Below are positions 54,770 to 64,000 of a stretch of 64,000 nt of DNA, one piece after another. This stretch comes from Metaphire vulgaris (lineage: Eukaryota > Annelida > Clitellata > Crassiclitellata > Megascolecidae): assembly GCA_018105865.1 (NCBI GenBank), contig CM030851.1:5721828-5785827 (forward strand), given 5' to 3'. The notes below the pieces were generated by a model. The model saw only the letters and a program-made list of their open reading frames with translations, was not told where the DNA came from and searched no databases. A program made the position numbers and the translations under genes. The number at the start of each line of letters is the position of its first letter. Within the stretch, counting starts at the first letter, position 1.

Positions 54770-56263
54770 ATATATTAATTCATATTTTAGTCTGCAGTAA
54801 TGCGTCGTTTGTTTTGTCTCACCAGCATTTTAAAACGTTTTAAGCGCGGTACACAAAAGCTCAACGCACAAAAGTTCATTCTGTCAATTCGAGAATAATT
54901 ATTTAATATGCAGGATAACCCACTCATTTTGCCGTAGCTGCAATGATAGTTCCTTATTTCCATTCACTAATCAACAGTTATTTATTTGCAATAATTTTAT
55001 ATAATTCTATTTTTCTTCATAAACTTACCAAATGATTCTCTTTGATTCCTATAGAACCTGTTTTTCAATTTTAAAAATATTTCGTGCCTTTGAATGCTAA
55101 ATATTCAGAATACCCTTTTAGGCGCGCTTTTCCCAAATCCAAAGTCATAGAAATAGGCCTAAGTGAAAATTGCAGAATTCAAGCAAAATAGGAAAATATT
55201 GACCAAGTTTCTTCTTTGTCTTCATTTAATTACTCATGTAAAGAAGAGATGATAGAATTTTATTTTAAATGGGTCGTCAACGTTTCCAATACAACTGATT
55301 CAAAAAGTAAAGGCCTCTAATATAATGTGAAATCTAGCTGCGCCGAATGTTACGAGCAAACAGCTCTAATCTTGCTTGTTGGTAGCGTTGAATCAGAATG
55401 CTTTTAATGGAACTATATATCACTGTTGGACTTATTACTGAAAACGAATTAGGTAAGCCCAATAGAGGCTGATAAGTAATTATCGCGATTTTTATTGAAA
55501 ATTAGAAGCATAGATGGTCACCAGAGGGACATCGCCCGCCAGGATGATGGCGTCCGGACCCTTCAGAGTTCGACGGAAGGGTATTGGGAAGATGTTCTGA
55601 AGACTAAGAACGCAATGGACATTTTGTGCCCCGAAACCACCTGTATGATTCCTCTTCTCTTTAATCGCGAAATTCTAGTAGGCCTATTCTAGAAGGACTA
55701 ATCGAAAAGTGCAGTTGAATTTTATTCATTGATTTGTTTATGTAGGAAACGGACCAATACCTGCACCTACATCTACACCTACATCTACACCTACACCTAC
55801 ATCTACATCTACATCTACATCTCCACCGTCGGCAGCTGCTGTGTTAACAGATCATCCAGGCTTACCTATTCCTTACATAATAGCAATAGTGGTCGCCCTC
55901 ATCCTTATTCTGCTTCTGCTTCTGCTTCTGCTTCTGCTGGTTCTTTTCTGTCGAAAGAGAAAGACAGAAGAGAAGAGGGCAGTCGTCAATCCGCCTATCG
56001 AACAGAAAGTGAATCCGATCGTCGTCGAATCAGGAAAGAAGAAGCTTGATGACGAAGCCGGGGACAATATGGCATCATATGGCACCAAATATCGCCAAGA
56101 GAACGATTATTCTGAGGATCCGGTGGCTGGAAAGGGAGGAAACGCAGAAGGTCAAGTTCAAGGTCAAGGTCAATTAACCGACGAAGGACGAAAGGGCTAC
56201 GATTCTTTGGTGTTGGCCAACAACATGGAATCAGATGAAAGAATTTATGAAGAACTCAAGTGA
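51466..56263 (+). CDS. EGF-domain type I membrane protein with ITAM-like tail, four exons
   Basis: Exons 51,466-51,620, 53,646-53,758, 54,409-54,531 and 55,746-56,263 join in phase to 909 bases, 302 residues plus stop. Order: signal peptide (1-19), cysteine-containing N-region (C30, C62, C76, C77) with a DGSDSRRLSC stretch like the end of an LDL-A module, one EGF domain with six cysteines (88, 95, 99, 110, 112, 129; CATNNGGCDQLC resembles LDL-receptor EGFs), N-glycosylation sites N78 and N124, Thr/Ser/Pro stalk (134-160), transmembrane helix (174-199), RKRK stop-transfer, and a charged tail ending in Y282-D-S-L, twelve residues, Y298-E-E-L. That spacing fits an ITAM. I infer a cell-surface receptor that signals through SH2 kinases when phosphorylated. 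I know of no named family for it; not homologous in full to anything I recognise. Confidence 0.85.
51785..51960 (-). repeat. tRNA-derived SINE in intron 1
   Basis: On the minus strand GTGGAACAGTGGTTAAGCGC (A box) is followed by GTGGTTCAAGTCCC (B box, 51,894-51,907) with tRNA-like spacing of about 23 bases. Then a non-tRNA body CTTTTTGGTCGTTTATGCCC follows. The 77-residue frame over it is an artefact. Confidence 0.8.
52137..52298. repeat. (GAT)n/(GCT)n/(GTT)n trinucleotide tract
   Basis: Mixed triplets GCT, GAT, GTT and GAC over 160 bases in intron 1. All six frames are open, giving Ser-, Asp-, His- and Ile-rich artefacts. Confidence 0.95.
52755..53085. other. Intron 1, MITE-like GACCCAT motif only
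   Basis: GGGTCAATCAAAGTGACCCATG and GACCCATGACCCATGG near 52,733-52,790 recall the termini of the 57,173 element, but no second end is found. Confidence 0.4.
53093..53160. repeat. Short GGTGCGCA minisatellite
   Basis: TTGGTGCGCATACTAT, AGGTGCGCAAAAAG, TGGTGCGCAAAGTACTAG and GTGCGCGG, with a period of 13-17 bases. Confidence 0.75.
53290..53603 (-). mobile_element. Two abutting hAT terminus fragments
   Basis: In the minus sense CAGGGGGTGGCCAAACCGCG starts at 53,602 (a hAT-type end followed by CTCGCGAACTGCATGCGGC). CAGAGGTTCTCAACCTGTGG starts near 53,371 (another common hAT end with GTACCCC). Neither has a visible partner terminus. Ends just before exon 2. Confidence 0.6.
53646..53758 (+). CDS. 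EGF-ITAM gene exon 2
   Basis: Acceptor ATTGCAG, donor GTAAGC. Encodes DGSDSRRLSCFVENIEYDKS and LYGCCNGSEEDSFHVCA. Phase 2 in, phase 1 out. The DGSD-C spacing recalls the calcium box of LDL-A repeats, but the upstream cysteines are too few for a whole module. Confidence 0.82.
54409..54531 (+). CDS. EGF-ITAM gene exon 3, EGF domain
   Basis: The acceptor must be GCAGAG|CG rather than GCAG|AG, because only this gives the in-frame CATNNGGCDQLC start of the EGF domain. The rest reads NAASGRDYCDCYPGYERQLL then DSNGTTRCIG. Donor GTAATA, phase 1. All five remaining EGF cysteines lie in this exon. Confidence 0.88.
   Translation, partial: RTTEAVTNCVNAMQRLVETTAIATQDTSVNCWIAMGQPGA
54582..54615. repeat. 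(AAAT)n microsatellite
   Basis: Eight AAAT units in intron 3. Confidence 0.95.
54690..54768. repeat. (AT)n(AG)n microsatellite
   Basis: AT run joined to AG run, same structure as 17,462-17,550 and 60,944-61,036. Confidence 0.97.
54770..55740. other. Intron 3, nothing further recognised
   Basis: AT-rich; a 65-residue frame at 55,495 has no support. Confidence 0.45.
55746..56263 (+). CDS. EGF-ITAM gene exon 4: stalk, transmembrane helix, ITAM-like tail, stop
   Basis: Acceptor TTATGTAG. The stalk is encoded by an ACCTACATCTAC-type repeat (Pro-Thr-Ser), and the membrane helix largely by CTTCTG repeats giving a run of ten Leu. The tail has RKRKTEEKR after the membrane, then KYRQENDYSEDP, and ends KGYDSLVLANNM plus DERIYEELK. 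TGA at 56,261-56,263. The sequence of the tail is not repetitive, unlike stalk and helix. Confidence 0.9.
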
Positions 56264-56298
56264 CTGACGATGAAATCGAGACCAATAACTATTGGTCG

Positions 56299-56304
56299 AA
56301 TAAA
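56299..56304 (+). terminator. Candidate polyadenylation signal AATAAA
   Basis: AATAAA 36 bases after the stop codon; further AATAAA at about 56,494 and 56,512 give alternatives. Confidence 0.55.
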
Positions 56305-56309
56305 AAAAC

Positions 56310-57160
56310 GAATGCAGACATTTGTCGCCCTCAAGTGGAGCACATTTTTGGTTTCTGGTTTCTGGTTATCCCTGAAAAACTGCAAACGCGCTGCAAACTG
56401 CTAGCATAAAACATTTTTAAGGCAAATGCGAGAAATATCCATGAAAAACTTGAATTCAACCGTTCATTTTATCTGAATTGCGTTCATGTTGAAAATAAAG
56501 CCTATGTGCAAATAAAATTCGAACATTAGTTACTAATAGGCCTACACTGTAGATAATATAATATTATGTAGGCCTGCTTATAACTATAATATCCTAATGT
56601 TATATCAACAAAATGTCTTTAAAATAGAAGCGAAGACGTCGCCGCTTAGGCAAATCAGTTTAGCCTCTTATACAAATCGATGGTTTTGCTATCATTGCTC
56701 TGAAAATATAGGCATTTCAAATGGTTTATTTGATGCTGTTTTATATTCGATTTAACACAAATCAGATTATGACATTTCAAGCGCATTTTGGTTAAATATG
56801 TTCGATATATGGCTAAAGATTATTGCAATATAGAATAGGAAAATAATGGTCACATTAATTAATTTTTAAATGGAAACGTCAATTTCGGGTCTACCTGTTT
56901 GTTGCCGTTCTTCTTCGTCATGTGTTAAAGCAATGTTAATTACCTTAAAATTTTCGAATTCTCAAGTAAATCTTCTCAACTTTCGTATTTTTATTTCCTT
57001 CGTACCTTAGATATTAAGAAAGTTACATCGCTTCAATCAAACGGGATTTATTGGCACACCCTGTATAGGCCTATATTATTCGGTCCGGTTCGGCGGAACC
57101 GTTTGTTAAAATGGCCTCCTTGCTTACTGGGCTGGTTTTCATTCTCATGAATAGGGCCTA
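56310..57160. other. 3' flank of the EGF-ITAM gene, nothing recognised
   Basis: AT-rich, probably 3' UTR then intergenic. Confidence 0.4.
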
Positions 57161-57172
57161 CGTGTGGAAACC

Positions 57173-57613
57173 AAACTTGGAACTGAGTCACTATGTCACT
57201 GGGTCAATGGGTCATTCGGGTAACCTTTGTCCACCGGGTCACCGGGTCTCCGGGTCATCTTTATGACCCGGTTATAGACCCGGCATTAATTAAAATCTTC
57301 TTCAGATGCTAAGCATATAGGTTCATCAATCCCGAAAAGGCTGAAGAGACTGTCCGCTTTATATTAGTTATGTCCACAGATACTGTACAAGTAATTGATT
57401 TTACTGTATCACTGAAGGATATTGGTAATATTGATATTATTACTCTATAGAATTTTATAAGATATAATGAAAAATTTTATGGTGTGGTGACAACGCTTTC
57501 TTGATGTTCTTGGTAAATATTCAAATATTCACTGGGTCACCGGGTCACTGGGTCACTTTGTTTTCGGGTCACTGGGTCACCGGGTTTCAAAATGTGACCC
57601 GGTTCCAAGTCTA
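57173..57613. mobile_element. 441 bp inverted-repeat element with 9 bp duplication
   Basis: Ends AAACTTGGAACTGAGTCAC and GTGACCCGGTTCCAAGTCTA, with subterminal GGGTCACTGGGTCACCGGG repeats. Flanked by perfect GTGGAAACC at 57,164-57,172 and 57,614-57,622. Confidence 0.85.
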
Positions 57614-57624
57614 GTGGAAACCTT

Positions 57625-58360
57625 TCAGCTCTTGGATCGACACTTGATTTTTAGGTGGTTGTTGGTCTTGTGACCCAGGGGCATTCAAATGTTACTCTAC
57701 CATGGCTAAAATTACAGCGGGTGTGGTCTATTGGTTAACACTTAAAAGCACCCATCATATCATATGGTCCATGCCATCTCCCACCTAACTTCCAGCTTCA
57801 CCGCACCCTTTCCACCGGAAAAGGGTGCTGTGAAAAGAAAAGGCTACCAGATCAAAGCTGGCACCCAAGCTAGAACCTGACAAAGACGAGGTCTAAGTTC
57901 CAATTGTAAAGATGCTTTAGAGTAGACTTCAGTGGATACCTATGTTCAATGATGACAATTTATAGCAATGAAAACTGAGACGGCGGAAGCATTCATTTGG
58001 ACGCAGCTTTATAATTAGTAGATCTACACCTCAGAGGATTCACTTACACGAAGCGTTACCAGTCATGACTCGTCCGTAACCTGACACCGTGATTTATGGA
58101 TTATTCTCTGGACCTTCCAGAGGAGACCGTCTCTGGCCATATACAGTATATCTAATATACACACACAAATATATACTGTAGCCTATGTATATAGCTGTTG
58201 AGGCTTTACGGCGCGCGCGAGGAACAGGAACAATTCGTATTTATTCGATATTCGACGGTGATTATTTCTTGTATCATTTCTAGATTTTTACAGTTCTAAC
58301 ACTTACTTCTACGTTCTTACTTGAATACTCTCTGATTATTTTGTCTGAAAGTCAGACTGA
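57625..58360. other. Intergenic, nothing recognised
   Basis: No supported frame or repeat family. Confidence 0.4.
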
Positions 58361-58364
58361 TTCG

Positions 58365-58554
58365 AAGTGGCGGCACCACGTTGGGGCGGGGACCTGTTCC
58401 CCTTATTGAATGATTGGCCTCCAGTGCCCATGTTGGAACCATATAAGGCCTACTACGGCTACTGCTACATGCCTAGCAACAAATAGGTGGCCCCCATGTT
58501 TAGAAGTTGCCAAACCAACGCACCCCCACTTGCCAAATCTAGGAGCCGCCACTG
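58365..58554. mobile_element. 190 bp hAT-type MITE
   Basis: Inverted ends AAGTGGCGGC and GCCGCCACTG, GC-rich inside (GGGGCGGGG), flanked by CTGATTCG (58,357-58,364) and CTGATTCA (58,555-58,562), 7 of 8 identical. Confidence 0.82.
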
Positions 58555-59085
58555 CTGATTCAGAAAATCCGCTCTTTTTGAGTGAACGCCATTTTTAAGT
58601 ATCGAATTCATTTCAGTTTCGAACACGAATTTTAGCAATTGCGAGGTAATTTTGAAATGCTTTATATAGGCCTAGATGTGGAGCAAAATGCGCAGCAAAA
58701 TTCTGGACGCAATTGAATTTCAAGATTTCAAAGGCTATAGTTTAAAGAATTCCCAGTATTTGAATTCAGTATTACTTGCCACAGCACCCAAACGCTGCGT
58801 TAGTGTAGGCCTATGTCCTAGTATGCGCTAGAGTATATTGAGGAATCGAGTGAACGGATAGCGACCTCTAGCGAATAACCGAAGAGAAAGGGACTGAAAG
58901 GGCTGCTGCTGCCACTGCACTGATCTTTGACCGATGACTACTGCATTAATTATTTATCGCTGAAGAAGTCGTAAGTCGTCACCTTCGTGTCTCTCTCTCT
59001 CTCCTTCTTTTCCTCAGTTTCACATGTTACGCTTTCAGCAGAAATGTACACGCCACACATTAATACGCAAATACTACTACTCTGA

Positions 59086-59091
<6 letters not shown>

Positions 59092-59143
<52 letters not shown>
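59092..59143. repeat. (CT)n microsatellite
   Basis: Uninterrupted CT run. Confidence 0.97.
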
Positions 59144-59148
<5 letters not shown>

Positions 59149-59295
59149 TTTGATATCTTGCTTTCATTGAGATTTGATAAGTTTTTAAGTCTTGGCCATA
59201 GACACACACACACACAGTTACGGTCTCTGAGGACATTGAGTACAGAAATAAAGATGGAGAAAGAGAAAGGAGAACGAAAATGTGGCGAAAATGGG

Positions 59296-59299
<4 letters not shown>

Positions 59300-59346
<47 letters not shown>
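59300..59346. repeat. (AG)n microsatellite
   Basis: AG run 150 bases from the CT run, so the pair can form a hairpin. Confidence 0.97.
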
Positions 59347-59351
<5 letters not shown>

Positions 59352-59422
59352 CAACGCCTGTCACTGGCATCAGATATAAATCTCTCGAGGATTGCAGGAC
59401 TCGAAGACCGAAGAGGTTTCTA

Positions 59423-59469
<47 letters not shown>

Positions 59470-59471
59470 TC
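59423..59471. repeat. (ACG)n microsatellite
   Basis: About 16 GAC/ACG units; CpG in every unit. Asp-, Thr- and Arg-rich frames are artefacts. Confidence 0.96.
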
Positions 59472-59479
59472 GACTACGC

Positions 59480-60940
59480 TTCACGGTTTCGTACAATATA
59501 CCAAGAAAGCGCTGTCACTGATGCCTTTTGATGGGAAGAGAGGACGAAAAGAAGCAAGTAGGACGGCCTCTCCAATGTAGGGGATATGTTGTAGAAAAAC
59601 TACGATCCTCTAACTGACCACTATACTTGATGCGTAAAAACGCAATATTAATGTCCTCTCAGTTTTATGCAGTTCTGCGGCCGTATTTTGCCACAAAGCC
59701 AAATAGACTGAAAGCGGGAGGAGAATTTCATGTGAAGGCAAATTAGAATTCTGCTACTAGTTCTGCTAGTAGAATTTTGCAACCACTTCTCGCCAGTATA
59801 TTAATCTTCAGCATTATTTGACTATGAGTAGCCTATGTGGACACATTTCAACAGATAGCAATACGCACTGCAGTAATGCAGTATAATTACATAATTATCA
59901 GCGGTCATTTTCTTCGGAAGGCAGAGTGCCGGTTTACTCAGACCCTATGGTTTTCCGCTTTCATTGCGTGGGGATTGGGCTTAACCAGTGAAGTGAAATG
60001 TTAAATCTCCCACAACCAGGTTATTATCCTCTTTTATTACACGAGTAATAATATACATACAACTTCAACCACATTAGATTGAGTGAATACGATGTATATC
60101 ACTCAGTCAAAGTTGAAAATAGTGAGATAGACTACGAGGATTGAAGAGAGCGACAGATCAAACAGCAGAAATTCCAATAAATCTATTCGATTACCTTTTC
60201 CTTCTTGTCAACTTTTCTGCATTACATCTTTGAAGCATGAAAATATGCAAACAGCCTCATGGAGAATTGTAGCGAAAGAATGAGAACAATTTTAAGAGTA
60301 TTTTTGCATATGTTGAGTTTACGAGGACCGAGATATGATATTTTTCAATGAACCACTCCAAAGGCACAAAAGAAATGTAAGATCTCATGCGCTTCAAAAA
60401 ACCGAGAAAATTGTGCCAAACAGCAAAATTGGTGTGAAATTTTGATATATTTATCACGGGGCGTTCGGTCGGGATGCACAATATAACTGATGTTGTAGCT
60501 GTTTACAGCTCAACAATGGATGACAACATTTTCAACCAAAGCTCGATCATACCGTATCATACAGTATCATACGTATTCTATCTTTCGTATCATACGCACG
60601 TATTTTAATGTATGCCTCTTTGTCACACGCTATCATACGCGAGAAAAAATACCACAGGCCTAAAATAACCATGAAATTGCGTCACCTACCGCAGTTTGTT
60701 AGCCTTTTACCTTCACAAACAAATTGAAAGGGGAACGGGTGTTGATAAAGTGAATTTTGGGATCAGTTAAAGGCAGAAAATCCGGAGACTCCAGAAATTG
60801 TGCATGCCAATGATTTCCACAACGTATAGGAAAATATATGTCTGCGTTTAGAGTCTAAACTCTAGAGGCTCTCATGGTTTAACATTTATTGAATTTTATT
60901 CACAGCAGTTTTACAGTGGAGATCTGCCCTATTGGTTTAT
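59480..60940. other. Intergenic, nothing recognised
   Basis: Only a weak TATCATACG repeat at about 60,548-60,650. Confidence 0.45.
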
Positions 60941-60942
60941 CT

Positions 60943-60943
<1 letters not shown>

Positions 60944-61036
<93 letters not shown>
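60944..61036. repeat. (CT)n(AT)n microsatellite
   Basis: CT run directly joined to AT run. Confidence 0.97.
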
Positions 61037-61039
<3 letters not shown>

Positions 61040-61619
61040 AAACAATATTGCATGAAACTTGTATCAATCATCACCTAACAAGAGGAAGAAAATGCACCGG
61101 TACGCGCCCGAGTACTTAATAGTTTCAGACTGGTCATCGTTGGAGTCCGTTTCAATTAGAATTATTAGACAGTCGTGCATTTCATTCTAACAGTAACAAG
61201 CAACATTCTCCTCCTCATAATCTACTTCGTTGACTCCATCAATAAGTCTGGTGTTTGTGTGAATGTTGGCCTACCAGCTTGTTCATTGTTGTGGTCTTTA
61301 GATTGCAGCGGAGCTTGTCTTGCACAAAACCAAACAGGCTCCAATTATTTCGCTCTCTTTCACTGGAAGTTGCTGTTTGATTGAAAACTCGAACAGCAAA
61401 GCTCGGCATGACCTGCTCGTTATGTATACGGTCTAGCTTTGTTTTCAGCAACCCTGATGCCAAGTGACGTCAGGAACGCTACCTTTCTCTTTCCAGGAAT
61501 TTATCACTTACACAGGACATCAACATAAGTGTTATAATGTTACAGAGTAATCTACAGTGCTCTAAGAGTTCTCAAAACATGCAAAGACTGAACACACCTC
61601 AGTAGTGTTTCTGTTATAT

Positions 61620-62350
61620 GTGTTGATACAGAAAATTTATCAAGAAATTTTTAGTGATGCTATTCTTGTTTTATGTCTGGCATCTCAGGAATAGTGGTAA
61701 TTATTAAATTATTTTTAGGGTTCCTGCTATCGGTGAAAAGAATTTCTTTAGTTTTAGCAGAATTTATACAAAGATTATTTTTAATAGCCCGACTTTTAAT
61801 GTTTAATAATTCTTCATGTCTAGTGTCATGTGGATGTTGACTGACCAATTTAGGGTGCCCGTCAAAACTGAAGTTCTTAATTTCTACTGTGGTACCCTCC
61901 CATTTTGTTGTGTGCTGTGAAGTAAGTTCTCTGTAATTTTTTCAGATTTTTAAAATCAAATTTAATGGTTGCTCAACGGCTCTAAAGTTGTCAGATTTCT
62001 AAATAGATGAAAATTTTTACACGTGGAAATTCCATATAAGTTCTTCGACAGTTAAATGCATACTTTTAATACTGTGAGGCACCAGGTTAACAACTAAGTT
62101 GTTGTAAATATTCTCAAGAACTAGAAGGTTCAATTGCCTTAAGAAAATTATCAATTGCCATTCTATTAAGCCTAGTGCGTCTCAGGTCCCTAATTCTGTG
62201 GAACATCAACATTGGCACCGACAAACAGCGACTTTCTTGCTTCTGGATACTTTGGTCTGTGTTTTGATATAAGATACTTTTCTGTTCTTTATTTGTCGCA
62301 ATACTGTATAGTTGTGAAAGTCCTGCATCAGTTTGAAAGTTCACTCTGTC
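61620..62350 (-). mobile_element. Degraded LINE RT fragment
   Basis: Minus strand 62,344-62,114: LSQLYSIATNKEQKSILYQN and FHRIRDLRRTRLNRMAIDNF; about 61,920-61,660: LVSQHPHDTRHEELLNIKSR, NNLCINSAKTKEILFTDSR. The last part is the post-YADD segment of a CR1/jockey-like RT (W---N-L-INS-KTKEI). Orientation and order are consistent, frames are broken. Confidence 0.65.
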
Positions 62351-62999
62351 CTGTCATTTACAACTGCCAAACTGTTTAGATATTTTTGGTTACCTGAAAA
62401 ACTTTCACGGTTTTACTAGCTGTCTTGATCTGTGGGTGTGTGAGAAAATCAGCATTCAGGCCAAGAGCATTAAAGAAAGACTTAGTATTGTTTATTTCAA
62501 AGATTCAAGCTCCTTTTCAGAAATGGTACTGGTCTTGAACTGAATTCTTTTAGGTGTTTCTGTCTACTAAGTGCATTGCTCATCTTTCGTTTTAATGCGG
62601 CTTCTGCAATGTCGTTAAAAATGCAAAGGCTATTACTTCCTCACTCAGGTACCATATATGTATGCTGATCTGCAGCATCGGAAATGCCCTTGTTCAAAGC
62701 CACATAGTATTTTGCTATTTTAACAAAAGTTCCGGTCATTGGCAGGAACAGCTGTTGGTCTTGGATATAATGTCCAGGTTTTTGCGTACAACAGGCATCC
62801 AAAAAGGCTCATCTGCTTCACTGCATTTTCTTCACGTGTTTGAGCTGTTCTATAAACATTCGCGCCTTTGCACTGTTCAGCAGCATGACCATCCAGTGGA
62901 CTCGGTACATAGATCTGGGTACCATAAATAAATGAATAAGCTAATATCTGGACCAGAGATGATTGGTCACAACAGTCTCTAAAAACACCACCAACTACT

Positions 63000-63794
63000 A
63001 GTGATGTGAGGTGGAAAAATTTCCCGGAAAATTTCTTAATTTTCCGGAAAATTGCGGAAAATTTCCGACGTATTTTTCCAGAAAATTTCCTAAAAATCAA
63101 AAAAGTAAAAAATTTATTCTATGTAACTTTAATTGAATAGCAGAAATTATTCTGGAGAACTGATAATTATAGTGTAGTACACAACTATTTTACTGAATAA
63201 CTGTTAACAAACTGTCACATGAACATGGGGTGACAGGGGTGACGCCGTGACGGTGCTACCGTGCTATTGTTAAGATTGAGAAACACTGAACAGTAAACGT
63301 ATTATCTCAAGTTTTAGTTGCTAGCTGCATGTTTAATTTGAAATTTTAAAAAACTAGTCTACAGTTATTTGTTATATGAAGCTATTAAGCTAATAACAGA
63401 ACACTCAGAACAGTACAGCTTGATCTCGACATAATGTGCAATGTAATATCAGTATTATAGCATCATAGCATGCTTATCATATGACAGTATGACTTATCAT
63501 TCACTTATGTTTCAATGTTCTTGAATTTACAATAAAACTATATGTGAGTCGTGACTACAGTAAAAATTAACAGTTGTAGTAACTTTTAAAGGCCCTACTG
63601 TCTTCAACAACGTTATGAGTTTAATATAGCATAAATTTATTTAAACAAACTACAATTTTGTATTATATAAAAATATTTTCTGGCACAAGACAGTAATATC
63701 TATTTTTCATACTGGCGGAAAATTTCTCGGAAATTTTCCGGAAATTTTCTCGGAAATTTTCGCCAAGATATTTTTTCGGAAAAGCTACATCACT
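63000..63794. mobile_element. 795 bp inverted-repeat element with GGAAAATTT arms
   Basis: AGTGATGTGAGGTGG at the left and AGCTACATCACT at the right are inverted, and both ends carry arrays of TTTCCGGAAAATTT. Flanks ACCAACTACT (62,990-62,999) and ACCAGCTACT (63,795-63,804) match at 9 of 10. Confidence 0.78.
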
Positions 63795-64000
63795 ACCAGC
63801 TACTACTTCATGCACATGAAGTTGGCATACCAGATGCAGAAGGTTCTAGTAAAGCATGGTCTCTATCATGACAAACTCCACTTCGTATGCCAGTATTCAA
63901 AGCTGTCGAAGCATATGTCTTTCACGTGACTTTGAATGCCCATTCTGTAATCATTATTGTACAACTGCATTGCTCTGATACATATAAGTGGGTTTGGAAA

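Noticed and set aside
59218..59580. Arg-, Asp- and Thr-rich frames
   Set aside because: Produced by (ACG)n and (AG)n runs.

Overview
This is metazoan nuclear DNA: AT-rich, intron-containing, dense in microsatellites ((AAT)n, (AT)n, (AG)n, (CTA)n), with RTE-like and CR1/L2-like non-LTR retrotransposons, many hAT-type inverted-repeat elements and a short interstitial TTAGGG tract. No bacterial operon, viral genome or CRISPR array is seen. The species cannot be named from sequence alone; the repeat content fits a marine-type invertebrate.

Two host genes are supported. (1) A bubblegum-type long-chain acyl-CoA synthetase (ACSBG) lies on the minus strand. I resolve nine exons between about 39,129 and 14,529 with compatible phases; they carry roughly the N-terminal 60 percent of the enzyme (P-loop, PLSH-containing region, LSESSG motif). 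The C-terminal exons are not in the window. (2) A small four-exon gene on the plus strand (51,466-56,263) encodes a 302-residue type I membrane protein: signal peptide, one six-cysteine EGF domain, Thr/Ser/Pro stalk, leucine-rich transmembrane helix, and a cytoplasmic tail ending in a motif that fits the ITAM consensus (YxxL-x12-YxxL). It is the most interesting object here.

Layout. 1-6,852: an RTE-like retrotransposon (element A) split by an almost intact 3.8 kb CR1/L2-like retrotransposon (element B), with a short target duplication. 7,100-13,640: broken copies of B and A, themselves hit by small inverted-repeat elements, a repeat family R and a tRNA-derived SINE. 14,275-14,341: telomere-like repeat. 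14,529-39,129: ACSBG exons with introns full of LINE fragments (families A, B, C), hAT/MITE insertions and microsatellites. 40,400-51,400: repeats only, including two foldback structures, a hAT fragment and a TIR element with a small ORF. 51,466-56,263: the EGF-ITAM gene. 56,300-64,000: MITEs, (CT)n/(AG)n/(GAC)n tracts and a degraded LINE.

The recurring theme is nesting. At least six insertions sit inside older mobile elements, and most of the inverted-repeat elements have recognisable 8-9 bp target duplications, so the relative order of events can be read directly.
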